8,626 bases of DNA, from assembly GCA_002403175.1 (NCBI GenBank), contig DHHG01000252.1:1-8626 (forward strand), read 5' to 3'. Source of the stretch: Syntrophaceae bacterium UBA4778 (GTDB lineage Bacteria > Desulfobacterota > Syntrophia > Syntrophales > UBA4778). The first letter of the stretch is position 1; each line of letters begins with the position of its first letter. Below, piece by piece: positions 1 through 7,433 of the stretch. The position numbers were made by a program, and so were the translations under genes. Under the pieces are notes generated by a model that had not been told where the DNA came from, ran no database searches, and saw only the letters and a list, made by a program, of their open reading frames with translations.

Positions 1-2
1 CG

Positions 3-1937
3 TATAACGGTTCTGGCACAATAAAGCATAACAGGCTGTATAATACTGTTGCAGCGGGATTGGCGTTCGCTGATAATTCTGGGCCATGGTACATTCAGAA
101 TAATTTAATTTACCAGACAGGCAGCTATGTTGGAAATGGTAATTTAATAGAATGCCAAAGGAATACGGTATTGTATGTTTACAATAATACCATTGCGTCC
201 GGTTATCACGGAATCGATACTTCGCAAAGATCTGGCTATCCTCAGTCAAGTGGCGAAGTGAAGAACAATATTCTTTACTCTAATACCCATGCTACCATTA
301 CGGATACCCCTTCACTGGTCATTTATAACTACAACTGGTATTCAGGTACTAAACCCGCAATTGAGGGTTCGAATGGTATAAGTGGCGGTCCTGTTAATCC
401 CTTTCCTAGTTATTCTCCCCCTACATATGACTTTCATATCGGTGACACTATCACTCCGAAAGATAGCGGTACTAGCTTGGGTTCTCAATACAGTATAGAT
501 TTTGATGGTGTATCGCGCCCCCGAGATTCAGCCTGGGATATCGGGGCGTTTGAGTATGATTCCGGTAGTCTATCAGCCCTTTCAACCAGTAATTATAATT
601 TGACAATTTCCAAATCCGGCACGGGGACAGGGTATGTTTCCAGCTCGCCGGCAGGCATTAACTGCGGATCGTCTTGTTCATATTCTTATAGCGGTGGAAC
701 AACTGTCACTCTCACCGCAACACCAGATATCAATAATTCCTTTACCGGTTGGTCAGGTGGCGGTTGTTCAGGCACGGGGACATGCGTGGTGACAATAAAC
801 GCAGACACAACAATTACGGCAACGTTTGCTCCACCGCCACCGCTCGGCAATTATAGCGTAACTGTTTCAAAATCCGGTGAGGGAACGGGAACTGTTTCCA
901 GTTCGCCATCAGGCATTAACTGCGGCGCGACATGCTCAGGAACCTATACGGGCGGTACGACAGTAACCCTCACCGCGACACCGGAATCAGGCCATTCCTT
1001 CGCGGGGTGGTCCGGAAGCGGCTGTTCAGGTACGGGGTCATGTATTGTGACGGTCAATGAGAATAGTGCCGTGACGGCCACATTCTCACCGCCCCCTCCA
1101 CCAGACAATCACAACCTGGTTATTTTGAAATCCGGTACGGGGACCGGATCTGTCTTCAGTTCGCCATCGGGCATTGACTGCGGCTCTACGTGCTCATCAG
1201 CGTATGCACATAGTACAACAATCACGCTCACGGCTACACCTGATTCAGGTTATGAATTTGTTGGGTGGACCGGGGGAGGGTGTTCGGGCACGGGTGCATG
1301 CGAGGTGACCATAACTGAGGATACCACGGTGACCGCGACATTTTCAACACCTGCCACAAAGAGTCTCAAAAAATTGCGCATCTTAAAAGCCGGCAAGGGG
1401 ATGGGGATGCTCAAAAGCTCGCCCGCAGGCGTTATCTGCGGAGCGGGTTGCGAGGCAGAGTATGAAGAAGGCACGGTAGTCACCCTGACGGAGACTACAA
1501 CCGGTGATCACACGTTTGTCGGCTGGTCAGGCAGCGGATGTTCAGGCACAGGCGCATGCGTTATCACCATGGACACGGATAAAACAGTAACCGCATTGTT
1601 CAGCTCGTCCGGCGGTGGTGGGGGAGGCGGCGGCAGTTGTTTTATTGCCACGGCTGCCTATGGTTCATATCTTGACCCACATGTATATGTGCTGAGAAAT
1701 TTCCGGGATCGCTATTTATTGACGAATGACATTGGGAAGGCCTTTGTAGAGTTCTATTACCGATACTCACCGCCCGTGGCAGCGTTTATTGGAAAGCACG
1801 ATACACTGAGAACGGCTACGAGATGGGCTTTGTCACCGGTAGTATATTGTATTGAGTATCCGTATTTCATCGCGTTTATTTTACCGATAGGACTAATGGT
1901 ACTGCATCGCAGAAGAAAGGTAAAAAGCGCTCATTAA
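3..1937 (+). CDS. Large secreted surface protein, C-terminal part: beta-helix, InlB-type repeats, CFI-box C-terminus (5' end outside window)
   Basis: The frame is open from base 3, so the gene starts to the left; the TTG at 60 is internal. Domain order by base position: about 3-380 is Asn/Gly/Tyr-rich with 'NNLIYQ', 'YNNTIAS' and 'KNNILYS' rungs typical of right-handed beta-helix proteins. About 495-560 reads '[20 protein letters not shown]', the signature near the end of choice-of-anchor-Q type proteins. Four repeats of about 79 residues follow (594-830, 849-1085, 1110-1346, 1365-1604), each with CGxxC and GCSGTGxC and a 'GW(S/T)G' turn, matching the divergent InlB B-repeat family; Pro-rich linkers separate the first three. 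A Gly8 linker (1611-1634) leads to the CFI box starting at Cys 1638 ('[10 protein letters not shown]', then 'LRNFRDRYL'), a hydrophobic segment (about 1863-1907) and a basic RRRK tail. The likely role is an exported, membrane-tethered adhesin or matrix protein; substrate unknown. A terminator lies at 2152-2191, separated from the stop by a MITE. Confidence 0.88.
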   Translation, partial: YNGSGTIKHNRLYNTVAAGLAFADNSGPWYIQNNLIYQTGSYVGNGNLIECQRNTVLYVYNNTIASGYHGIDTSQRSGYPQSSGEVKNNILYSNTHATITDTPSLVIYNYNWYSGTKPAIEGSNGISGGPVNPFPSYSPPTYDFHIGDTITPKDSGTSLGSQYSIDFDGVSRPRDSAWDIGAFEYDSGSLSALSTSNYNLTISKSGTGTGYVSSSPAGINCGSSCSYSYSGGTTVTLTATPDINNSFTGWSGGGCSGTGTCVVTINADTTITATFAPPPPLGNYSVTVSKSGEGTGTVSSSPSGINCGATCSGTYTGGTTVTLTATPESGHSFAGWSGSGCSGTGSCIVTVNENSAVTATFSPPPPPDNHNLVILKSGTGTGSVFSSPSGIDCGSTCSSAYAHSTTITLTATPDSGYEFVGWTGGGCSGTGACEVTITEDTTVTATFSTPATKSLKKLRILKAGKGMGMLKSSPAGVICGAGCEAEYEEGTVVTLTETTTGDHTFVGWSGSGCSGTGACVITMDTDKTVTALFSSSGGGGGGGGSCFIATAAYGSYLDPHVYVLRNFRDRYLLTNDIGKAFVEFYYRYSPPVAAFIGKHDTLRTATRWALSPVVYCIEYPYFIAFILPIGLMVLHRRRKVKSAH

Positions 1938-1952
1938 ATGGATACGCATAGT

Positions 1953-2111
1953 GAGACCTTTGCACAACGTATGTTTTGTCATTTCGACAGCAGGGAGAAA
2001 TCTTGTAAGCCATTGATAAATAATAAGAATGACACGTCGCTTCCCCATCACGTTGTTCAGGGCTGTGGCTCACCCTCACAATGACACGATGTGTAGTCTT
2101 GCAAAGGTTTC
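1953..2111 (+). mobile_element. MITE-like element, copy 1 (159 bp, 5-bp target duplication ATAGT)
   Basis: The ends are imperfect inverted repeats: GAGACCTTTGCA at the left, and TGCAAAGGTTTC at the right. The element is flanked directly by ATAGT at 1948-1952 and 2112-2116, as expected for a 5-bp target duplication. It has no coding capacity for a transposase. An inverted relative lies at 5089-5220: about nine mismatches over the left 85 bases and one over the right 37, with copy 1 carrying 27 extra bases in the middle. It sits 15 bases after the stop of the surface-protein gene and before that gene's terminator. The transposase family is not identifiable from this window. Confidence 0.85.
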
Positions 2112-2151
2112 ATAGTATAAGGCTCATTATAAATATTCCATAGAACCTTTA

Positions 2152-2191
2152 CCGATGCCGACGCACTATGAACGTCGGCATCGGCATTTTT
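2152..2191 (+). terminator. Rho-independent terminator for the surface-protein gene
   Basis: A perfect 12-bp stem, CCGATGCCGACG (2152-2163) and CGTCGGCATCGG (2173-2184), has a 9-base loop and is followed by CATTTTTG with T5 at 2187-2191. The T-run is on the plus-strand side, so it serves the left-hand gene. prsK converges on it and stops at 2206; the stem could also slow minus-strand transcripts, but there is no T-run on that side. Confidence 0.85.
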
Positions 2192-2205
2192 GCCGCTCAC
2201 TGCAA

Positions 2206-4311
2206 TCATTTGACAGGGAGCAATATGCGAAATGAGGTTCCCTTTCGCTCTTCACTTTCCACCTCAATTCTGCCGCCGTGTGCTTCTATGATAGTTTTGC
2301 AGTGATAAAGCCCGATGCCCATGCCCTGTTTCTTGGTCGTCTGAAAAGGACGGAACAGGTTTTTCTCCATGAATTCTTTTGACATTCCATAGCCATTATC
2401 GTGCACGGAAATCTCCGCCCATGTATCGTGCACACGTGTAGTGACGGTGATGTGTCCATTTTCTCCTAACGCATCATAGGCGTTCATAAGCAGGTTTTCC
2501 AACACTTTATGAATCTGCTCATGGTCTAAAAAAAGAGGAGGCACTGTGTCGAGGTTCTGGGAGATTGGTGCCAAACCATAATTTTTGGTATCCGAAATGG
2601 CTGATGCAACCAGATCATTTACATCGGTTTCCCTGAATGATAAATCGAGCTTCTGGCTCAGGAGCGAAAGGCGGCTGCTCATGGTATTGATTTTGGTCAC
2701 GCTTTGCGAGATTGTTTTCAGGGCATCATTGCGGAATTCCGGGTTGTCTATATGAACAGGCAGATTCTGCGTGACCAGGGAAAGCTTTGAGGCCAGGTTT
2801 TTCAGATCATGCATAAAGAATGCAGACATAGACTGGAACGCTTCCAGTTCCTGTGATTGCCGAAGACGCTCTGACAATCTCAAGTTCAGCAAACCGGCCG
2901 CTGCCTGGTCGGCCATAGTTTTAACCAGTTCCGTTTCCTCAAAGGTCAGGGGTTCATAAAATACCTTTTCGCTCAAGGTCATAATACCGATCAGGCGGCC
3001 GGACGCATTGAGGGGGACGCAATACCGTATGCGCGATTCTTTCGTCTCATCTATTCCGTATGTGCGTCGCAGATCTTCTACCCAGTCATCTTCGCGGCCT
3101 TTCAGATCGACCGGCATGATCTGATTGAGCATGGCCCCAATCAGAGCGGTCCCCCCTCTCCCGTAAAATGAAAGTTTCTCTGCCTGCGCAGATGTGAAAA
3201 CGGTTGATCCGCCAAGACGCAATTCTTCGTACCTCTCATCTACCAACCAGATGCTGACGGAAAGGATCTCAAGGGTTTCAGAGACCATCTTGACGATAAC
3301 GTCACAGAGTGACGAGATTTTTGTAATGGTAGCAGTCCTTTCGGTGAAATCCTCCCAGATCTTCTGATAGTCATACTGGGGACGCTTAAAGTGCCTGCTG
3401 ATGAAGCGTTTTCTCTTCATGCGAAAGCGGTCTGAAAGCAGTACGATAGCGATTCCGGTAACAGACAGGAAGAGGAGGAATATGATGAGGTGGACATCCC
3501 GTATCCACTCAAAATGCAGTGAGAACCAGGCGATGATGCCTACGGAGATAAAATAGATGCCGACGATGAACACCGTAGCAGAATTATAAAGGAATTGATG
3601 GGAAAGATGAATCCCCACATCCAGCGGCTTTCCACGGAAAAGTGACCGTAGAATGAAAATATCCGCTATCAGCAGGACTCCCAGGGCTATCGAATCCATG
3701 CCGGTATTGATGCCCCTGAAGAGAACAGCCTGGCTATCCGTGAAAAGGTGCACGATAAATATACTGCCAATACCGAGGAACATGAATTTGGTCTGCCAGC
3801 GCATATGGCCTGTGGCGTGACGAAATGTCCTTTCAAGATTCATGAGGATCAGTACGGCGAAGATGATCCATGAGAGGTGCCATAGATAACCTGACCACCC
3901 AAGAGGGATAAAGAGTGTAGATGATTTTGTAACAACAGTTAACCCCGCGAAGAACGAATCTGTAAAAAGTGTGACCATGGAGACAGGCAGAACAAAAGCC
4001 AAAAGCACAAACCATTTCCACTTTGATATCTGATCTGAATAGTTTGTCCGGGCAAAACTCACACTGAAAAGCAGCCAGAGGCCGGGCAGAAAGGACGCGA
4101 AAACGATCGCTATCTTGTGCCGGAAGAGGAATGTATCAATGGATGTTGCCTGATACGCAAACCCGGTCAAGCAGGCAGTGAGGGCAAACAAAGCCATTCC
4201 AACGGTGAAAACACGGTGGACGAAAGAGCGTGGGTCACGGTACAGCCCTATAATAGCAACTACCGCCGTCACCGCTGCCGCGACATACGCAAGCCCCGCA
4301 CTAAAACTCAT
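2206..4311 (-). CDS. prsK: PEP-CTERM/exosortase system sensor histidine kinase PrsK
   Basis: This 701-residue protein has the architecture of the PrsK family, membrane kinases that accompany exosortase/EPS loci and normally pair with the sigma-54-type regulator PrsR. Residues 1-295 hold about eight hydrophobic segments. About 325-480 is a GAF-like sensory domain. The dimerisation/phosphoacceptor region has 'FFMHDLKNL' with His501; the ATPase domain shows an N box (606-610, 'ENLLMNAYDAL'), G1 'HDNGYGM' (Asp638, Gly640) and G2 'GMGIGLYHC' (663-671), so it looks catalytically intact. The length suits the family (about 690). The ATG at 4311 is preceded by a G-rich stretch (GGGGAT) about 6 bases upstream. 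No prsR follows: the convergent surface-protein gene begins after about 270 bases. The stimulus and partner regulator cannot be told from the sequence. Confidence 0.9.
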   Translation of the reverse strand: MSFSAGLAYVAAAVTAVVAIIGLYRDPRSFVHRVFTVGMALFALTACLTGFAYQATSIDTFLFRHKIAIVFASFLPGLWLLFSVSFARTNYSDQISKWKWFVLLAFVLPVSMVTLFTDSFFAGLTVVTKSSTLFIPLGWSGYLWHLSWIIFAVLILMNLERTFRHATGHMRWQTKFMFLGIGSIFIVHLFTDSQAVLFRGINTGMDSIALGVLLIADIFILRSLFRGKPLDVGIHLSHQFLYNSATVFIVGIYFISVGIIAWFSLHFEWIRDVHLIIFLLFLSVTGIAIVLLSDRFRMKRKRFISRHFKRPQYDYQKIWEDFTERTATITKISSLCDVIVKMVSETLEILSVSIWLVDERYEELRLGGSTVFTSAQAEKLSFYGRGGTALIGAMLNQIMPVDLKGREDDWVEDLRRTYGIDETKESRIRYCVPLNASGRLIGIMTLSEKVFYEPLTFEETELVKTMADQAAAGLLNLRLSERLRQSQELEAFQSMSAFFMHDLKNLASKLSLVTQNLPVHIDNPEFRNDALKTISQSVTKINTMSSRLSLLSQKLDLSFRETDVNDLVASAISDTKNYGLAPISQNLDTVPPLFLDHEQIHKVLENLLMNAYDALGENGHITVTTRVHDTWAEISVHDNGYGMSKEFMEKNLFRPFQTTKKQGMGIGLYHCKTIIEAHGGRIEVESEERKGTSFRILLPVK

Positions 4312-4348
4312 TCTTTATCCCCGTCCTTGTCCCTTTCCCCATCATGTT

Positions 4349-4388
4349 TAATTTTCCCCTTTTGACAAAGGGGGACGGAAGGGGGATT
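4349..4388. repeat. Dispersed palindromic repeat, CCCCTTT/AAAGGGG type (copy 1)
   Basis: The arms CCCCTTT (4356-4362) and AAAGGGG (4367-4373) form a hairpin followed by a G-rich 'GGAAGGGGGATT' tail. The same unit recurs at about 6371-6405 and 7288-7326 inside the larger composite repeats. It lies 40-80 bases upstream of prsK. Confidence 0.75.
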
Positions 4389-4404
4389 GTTTCTTTTTCC
4401 ATTA

Positions 4405-4440
4405 TGTCATTTCGAAGAAGCATAGCGACTGAGAAATCTT
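4405..4440. repeat. Dispersed 'TGTCATTTCGA...GAGAAATCTT' repeat
   Basis: This 36-base unit starts TGTCATTTCGA and ends GAGAAATCTT. It resembles the inner part of both MITE copies (about 1977-2005 and the matching part of 5089-5220) and, more distantly, the 6533-6557 unit. It is typical of the short intergenic repeats that translate as 'SERSEES' in many genomes. No terminal inverted repeats or target duplication are visible here, so it is either a remnant or an independent unit. Confidence 0.6.
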
Positions 4441-4454
4441 TTCCACACTCAATC

Positions 4455-4485
4455 TGGTCATTCCCGCGGAGGCGGGAATCCAGAA
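4455..4485. repeat. REP-like palindrome ('DSRLRGND' type)
   Basis: A perfect 7-bp stem, TTCCCGC (4461-4467) and GCGGGAA (4472-4478), with loop GGAG, sits in a GTCATTCCC...GGGAATCCAG frame. Relatives with compensating stem changes are at 5382-5414, 6415-6441 and 7334-7358. In the interval 4312-4582 between prsK and hicA I see only this unit and the two repeats to its left. Confidence 0.8.
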
Positions 4486-4582
4486 TTATTTGCATTTTAA
4501 AAACGGGCTATAAGATTGATGTAAAAGAATTATTTAAGAGTTGGTAAGGTGTTTCTCTTGATACGTGATGCATCAAACGTGG

Positions 4583-4806
4583 CTATAAAAGTCGCACAAA
4601 TTCGTCAATTGTCAAATCACAGTCATTGAGAATTTTACTCATCAAACCACTGCCGATGGTTTCACCTGCATGCACAGCCACCACAGTACATCTACCATCC
4701 GGGTGCTTCAGAAAGTGGTGACTTCCTTTTATTCTGATGACCTCAAACCCCGCTTTTTCAAAGTGGCAATCGTCCTTTTGCCTGTGAGTTTGGGTAGTTT
4801 GGTCAT
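4583..4806 (-). pseudogene. hicA: HicA mRNA interferase toxin, frameshifted
   Basis: HicA toxins are small double-stranded-RNA-binding-fold ribonucleases that cleave mRNA. The true start is the ATG at 4806-4804, which overlaps the hicB stop as ATGA. From it one reads 'MTKLPKLTGKRTIATLKK', the normal HicA N-terminus, but this frame stops at 4731-4729 after 25 codons. The rest of HicA, 'KAGFEVIRIKGSHHFLKHP' with catalytic His in GSHH, through 'IDEFVRLL', lies in the neighbouring frame and ends at 4583. Adding one base in the A5 run (T5 at 4754-4758 on the plus strand) restores a typical protein of about 74 residues. An uninterrupted frame from 4813 does exist, but its N-terminus does not look like HicA. 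The cause could be a real inactivating deletion, a homopolymer sequencing error, or less likely recoding at G-AAA-AAG. Confidence 0.8.
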
Positions 4807-5018
4807 GAAGCAATTACTATTCGCTGGACACCGACAAATTCAGTATGAGGATATTCGACTCCTTCGATTTCAAGACATAATTCTATAGCTTCATGAATGC
4901 GCTTCATGAGTACGTCCAGAGTTTTCGCTTGCGTATGGCAACCCTTTAACTCCGGAACTGATGCAACATAATAACCGTCCACATCCCGTTCAATGATGAC
5001 ACTAAATTCCTTTTTCAT
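4803..5018 (-). CDS. hicB: HicB-type antitoxin, short form
   Basis: The 71-residue product (from ATG 5018) carries the degenerate RNase-H-like HicB fold: 'KKEFSVIIERDVDGYYVASV', 'PELKGCHTQAKTLDVLMKRI', 'HEAIELCLEI'. Antitoxins of this family bind and neutralise HicA. It ends before any HTH or ribbon-helix-helix domain, so it is the short type and may not bind DNA itself. I prefer the start at 5018 over the upstream in-frame ATG at 5036 because it begins at the conserved core and has a GGGG ribosome-binding motif about 7 bases upstream. The hicB-hicA order with ATGA overlap implies translational coupling. A candidate promoter lies at 5101-5074. Confidence 0.88.
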   Translation of the reverse strand: MKKEFSVIIERDVDGYYVASVPELKGCHTQAKTLDVLMKRIHEAIELCLEIEGVEYPHTEFVGVQRIVIAS

Positions 5019-5073
5019 CGATTGCCCCATTAACATTTAAGTGTGTCAAGGTATACTTACATAACATTTGAAA

Positions 5074-5101
5074 ATTATAAGACGATTCGAAACCTTTGCA
5101 A
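5074..5101 (-). promoter_or_regulatory. Candidate hicBA promoter, partly supplied by the MITE end
   Basis: On the minus strand, TTGCAA (5101-5096, four of six matches to the -35 consensus) is followed after 16 bases by a perfect TATAAT (5079-5074). The -35 lies inside the MITE terminal repeat and the -10 in the flanking sequence. A GTATAC palindrome at 5051-5056, between the predicted start of transcription and hicB, could be an operator, but this is weak. Confidence 0.45.
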
Positions 5102-5220
5102 GACTACATATCGTGTCATTGTGAGGAGGAAAAAAACGTGACAATCTTATGATATATCAATGGCTTGCAAGATTTCTCCCTGCGGTCTAAATGACAAAAC
5201 GTACGTTGTTCAAAGGTCTC
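5089..5220 (-). mobile_element. MITE-like element, copy 2 (132 bp, 5-bp target duplication GATTC)
   Basis: Read on the minus strand it begins GAGACCTTTGAACAACGTA and ends TTGCAAAGGTTTC, matching the copy at 1953-2111 in inverted orientation. It is flanked directly by GATTC at 5084-5088 and 5221-5225. No transposase is encoded. Its right half is internally deleted relative to copy 1 and carries a T-run in place of the missing segment. The rest of the interval between hicB and the exosortase gene (5226-5342) shows no gene; its end contains a degenerate 'ACCTGTCACCATTCAC' string that resembles the right part of the composite repeats. Confidence 0.85.
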
Positions 5221-5342
5221 GATTCTTTTGAGTTAGTATAGGAAAAAGCTAAATATACGTCAAGAAGGAATGTCAACACACATGTTTCTCCTTCAATTTG
5301 CAATTATAATCCCTAAACCTTTTACTTGTTACCTGTCACCAT

Positions 5343-6293
5343 TCACTGTTTTCGTTCCTTTCCACTTTCCCCTTGTATGGTCGTCATTCCGGACTTGATC
5401 CGGAATCCAGAATCTCTTTCTTCGTTCCCTGTTCTTTTCCTCTCTGACTTCCTCAGAATAAACAAAATCGGCGCCATCAACACCAGTGCCAGAATAAAAA
5501 ATGGAATCCCACCCTCCCGGTGGAGGGAACTTTGAATAATTCTCGGATCAACATAGATGCCCAACAATGTAAGAGTAGTAATACGAATTCCATTCTTAAA
5601 CATGGTAATCGGAAAAACACAGGCAACTAATATCAGCTGCCTCCACCCGGTTTTCAAAAACAGATGTCCCGCCAGAAGGGCCGTAATGAAAAGCGCCAGG
5701 CCTGACCGAATGCCACTGCACTGTGGCGCTACCTCAATACTCTGGCCCGGCAGATGAAAAACAAACCCTTCTCTTAAAAACGGAGTGCCGGACGCCAGTA
5801 ATAATAAATTTGTAAACTCTGCGGACCCTGTCTGAAGGAAGGTGACAATCTTATCCATAACAGTGGCGGGAAAAGGGATTATAAAAATAAGAAACAGAAG
5901 AGGGAAGAGGGCGTTCCGAAAAGCGCGAATCCCGTAAGCCAGGATAAAAACGCCCCAAAGTAGAATCAGGGCGGAACAAACGATAAGTGACGCATAATCA
6001 TTCTGATTGAGATGTGTGCCGAAGGTGCGTCCCGCCATATACAGGAGAAGACCCATGAGAATGACCACAGCTCCCATTCCCAATGAATATGACGTTTTCG
6101 AATGAATATCTTTTCTTTTTAAATAAATGAGATACGCGCTCGCGAAAGGAATAAAGGGAATGAGCGAATGATAATCACGGTGCATTGAGGAGCGAAAAAG
6201 GCTGGTTAACGGCTCAAAAACCATCACCGCCGCAGCAATAACAGCAATAAGAAAAAGCATATGTCTCATAATCTCAGATTTTGTTATCCGCAT
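5343..6293 (-). CDS. Exosortase/archaeosortase family transpeptidase
   Basis: Exosortases are multi-pass inner-membrane enzymes thought to cleave the C-terminal PEP-CTERM-like signal of exported proteins. This 316-residue protein has about eight hydrophobic segments and the three conserved catalytic residues: Cys192 in 'APQCSGIRSG', Arg237 in 'FKNGIRITTLTLLG', and His258 in 'SLHREGGIPFF'. The subtype is not clear. There is no fused EpsI domain and no eps gene directly beside it. The ATG at 6293 has AGGA 8 bases upstream (6305-6302). The normal family end would be near 'LFILRKSERKR' (residue 287); the last 30 residues or so include 'DSGFRIKSGMT' (294-304), which is the translation of a dispersed palindromic repeat. 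Its target protein is not in this window: the CFI-box protein lacks a PEP motif. Confidence 0.9.
   Translation of the reverse strand: MRITKSEIMRHMLFLIAVIAAAVMVFEPLTSLFRSSMHRDYHSLIPFIPFASAYLIYLKRKDIHSKTSYSLGMGAVVILMGLLLYMAGRTFGTHLNQNDYASLIVCSALILLWGVFILAYGIRAFRNALFPLLFLIFIIPFPATVMDKIVTFLQTGSAEFTNLLLLASGTPFLREGFVFHLPGQSIEVAPQCSGIRSGLALFITALLAGHLFLKTGWRQLILVACVFPITMFKNGIRITTLTLLGIYVDPRIIQSSLHREGGIPFFILALVLMAPILFILRKSERKRTGNEERDSGFRIKSGMTTIQGESGKERKQ
5382..5414. repeat. REP-like palindrome inside the exosortase reading frame
   Basis: TTCCGGA (5387-5393) and TCCGGAA (5399-5405) form a perfect 7-bp stem with loop CTTGA, in the same GTCATTCC...GGAATCCAG context as the units at 4455, 6415 and 7334. 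It encodes residues 294-304 of the exosortase. Confidence 0.8.
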
Positions 6294-6308
6294 ATCTTCT
6301 TTCCTTCG

Positions 6309-6486
6309 TCATCCCGGACGTGATAAGCCTGCCCCGTACTTGATACGGGGGGATCCAGAACTCAGTTTTAATTTCCCCCTTTAGCAAAGGGGGCCAGGGG
6401 GATTTTCTCTACTGTCATTCCCGACCCCGATCGGGAATCCAGTTCTTCTGTCACCCGTCACTTGTAACTTTCCTTTTTCCTTTATC
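6309..6486 (+). repeat. Composite repeat, left copy (about 178 bp)
   Basis: It contains three hairpins in a row: CCCCGTA/TACGGGG (6332-6350), CCCCCTTT/AAAGGGGG (6375-6393) and TTCCCGA/TCGGGAA (6418-6437), followed by 'GTCACCCGTCACTTGTAAC' and a pyrimidine-rich end. The same series in the same order and orientation occurs at 7226-7412. The left edge is next to the exosortase ribosome-binding site. Between this copy and the DUF4160 gene (6487-6661) are further 'CATTCCGA' fragments and the 6533-6557 unit. Confidence 0.85.
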
Positions 6487-6532
6487 ATTCCGAGCCCTTC
6501 GCACTTTGTCATTCCGACCCCTTTGACCTTCG

Positions 6533-6557
6533 CATTCCGAGCGGAGCGAGGAATCTT
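6533..6557. repeat. Short 'SERSEES'-type dispersed repeat
   Basis: The unit CATTCCGAGCGGAGCGAGG, followed by AATCTT, is a frequent type of short intergenic repeat in many bacterial lineages. Its ends resemble those of 4405-4440. Two truncated 'CATTCCGA' starts are found just upstream at about 6486 and 6510. Confidence 0.6.
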
Positions 6558-6626
6558 ATAACTGTACTCAGAGCAGTCTCCGGGAGAAATCATGTTCGTA
6601 CTTTTGCCCATTTACGAAAGATACCA

Positions 6627-6655
6627 TTGACAACTAACTAACACTTAGGCATATT
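6627..6655 (+). promoter_or_regulatory. Candidate promoter for the DUF4160/DUF2442 pair
   Basis: A perfect -35 TTGACA (6627-6632) is followed after 17 bases by CATATT (6650-6655, four of six matches). Transcription would start at about 6662, the A of the DUF4160 start codon, which suggests a leaderless message. A run of ACTA/ACTAAC direct repeats lies in the spacer. Confidence 0.5.
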
Positions 6656-6661
6656 TATAAC

Positions 6662-7148
<487 letters not shown>

Positions 7149-7225
7149 TAATGCTATGGCAACCTATACACTCGATTATTAATCCCATCCTGTGCTCGAT
7201 ATGGGTGAATACATTGTCCTGCACA

Positions 7226-7412
7226 TCATCCCGGACTTGATAAGCCTGCCCCGTGCTCAATACGGGGGAATCCAGAATTCAGTTTTAATTTCCCCCTTTG
7301 ACAAAGGGGGACAGAAGGGGGATTTGATCTTCTGTCATTCCCGACCCCGATCAGGAATGCATTTTCTTGTCACTATTCATCCGCCACTTGTAACTTTTCT
7401 TTCTCCTTTATC
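7226..7412 (+). repeat. Composite repeat, right copy (about 187 bp)
   Basis: A direct copy of 6309-6486, with the same three hairpins: CCCCGTG/TACGGGG (7249-7267), CCCCCTTT/AAAGGGGG (7292-7310), and a degenerate TTCCCGA/TCAGGAA (7338-7357), then the 'CACTTGTAAC' string and pyrimidine-rich end. It fills most of the 285-base interval between the convergent DUF2442 and rmlA genes; I see no gene in that interval. The GC-rich hairpins may stop transcription from either side, but none has a canonical T-tract arrangement. Confidence 0.85.
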
Positions 7413-7433
7413 CTTGCCTCTTTGGCCAAAATA

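Noticed and set aside
1876..2079. Minus-strand frame of 67 codons
   Set aside because: It runs through the MITE and the end of the surface-protein gene; no family resemblance.
4301..4547. Overlapping frames on both strands between prsK and hicA
   Set aside because: Both are made of the palindromic repeats ('DSRLRGND' style) and have no family features.
4583..4813. An uninterrupted 76-codon frame as an intact HicA starting at 4813
   Set aside because: Its first 17 or so residues do not resemble any HicA, whereas the neighbouring frame gives the family N-terminus and the ATGA overlap with hicB; a frameshift explains both.
5018..5036. Upstream in-frame ATG at 5036 as hicB start
   Set aside because: It adds six residues outside the conserved domain, and the GGGG motif is placed correctly for the ATG at 5018.
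5021..5049. TTGACA on the minus strand at 5049-5044 as the hicB promoter
   Set aside because: No acceptable -10 lies 16-18 bases downstream, and the start would fall within the ribosome-binding site; the 5101-5074 pair fits better.
1953..5225. A composite transposon carrying prsK and hicBA between the two MITE copies
   Set aside because: Each copy has its own matching 5-bp duplication, so they inserted separately; the outer flanks of the pair do not match.
6381..6611. Minus-strand frame of 76 codons upstream of the DUF4160 gene
   Set aside because: It is the translation of dispersed repeats ('IPRSARNAK' style) and not a gene.
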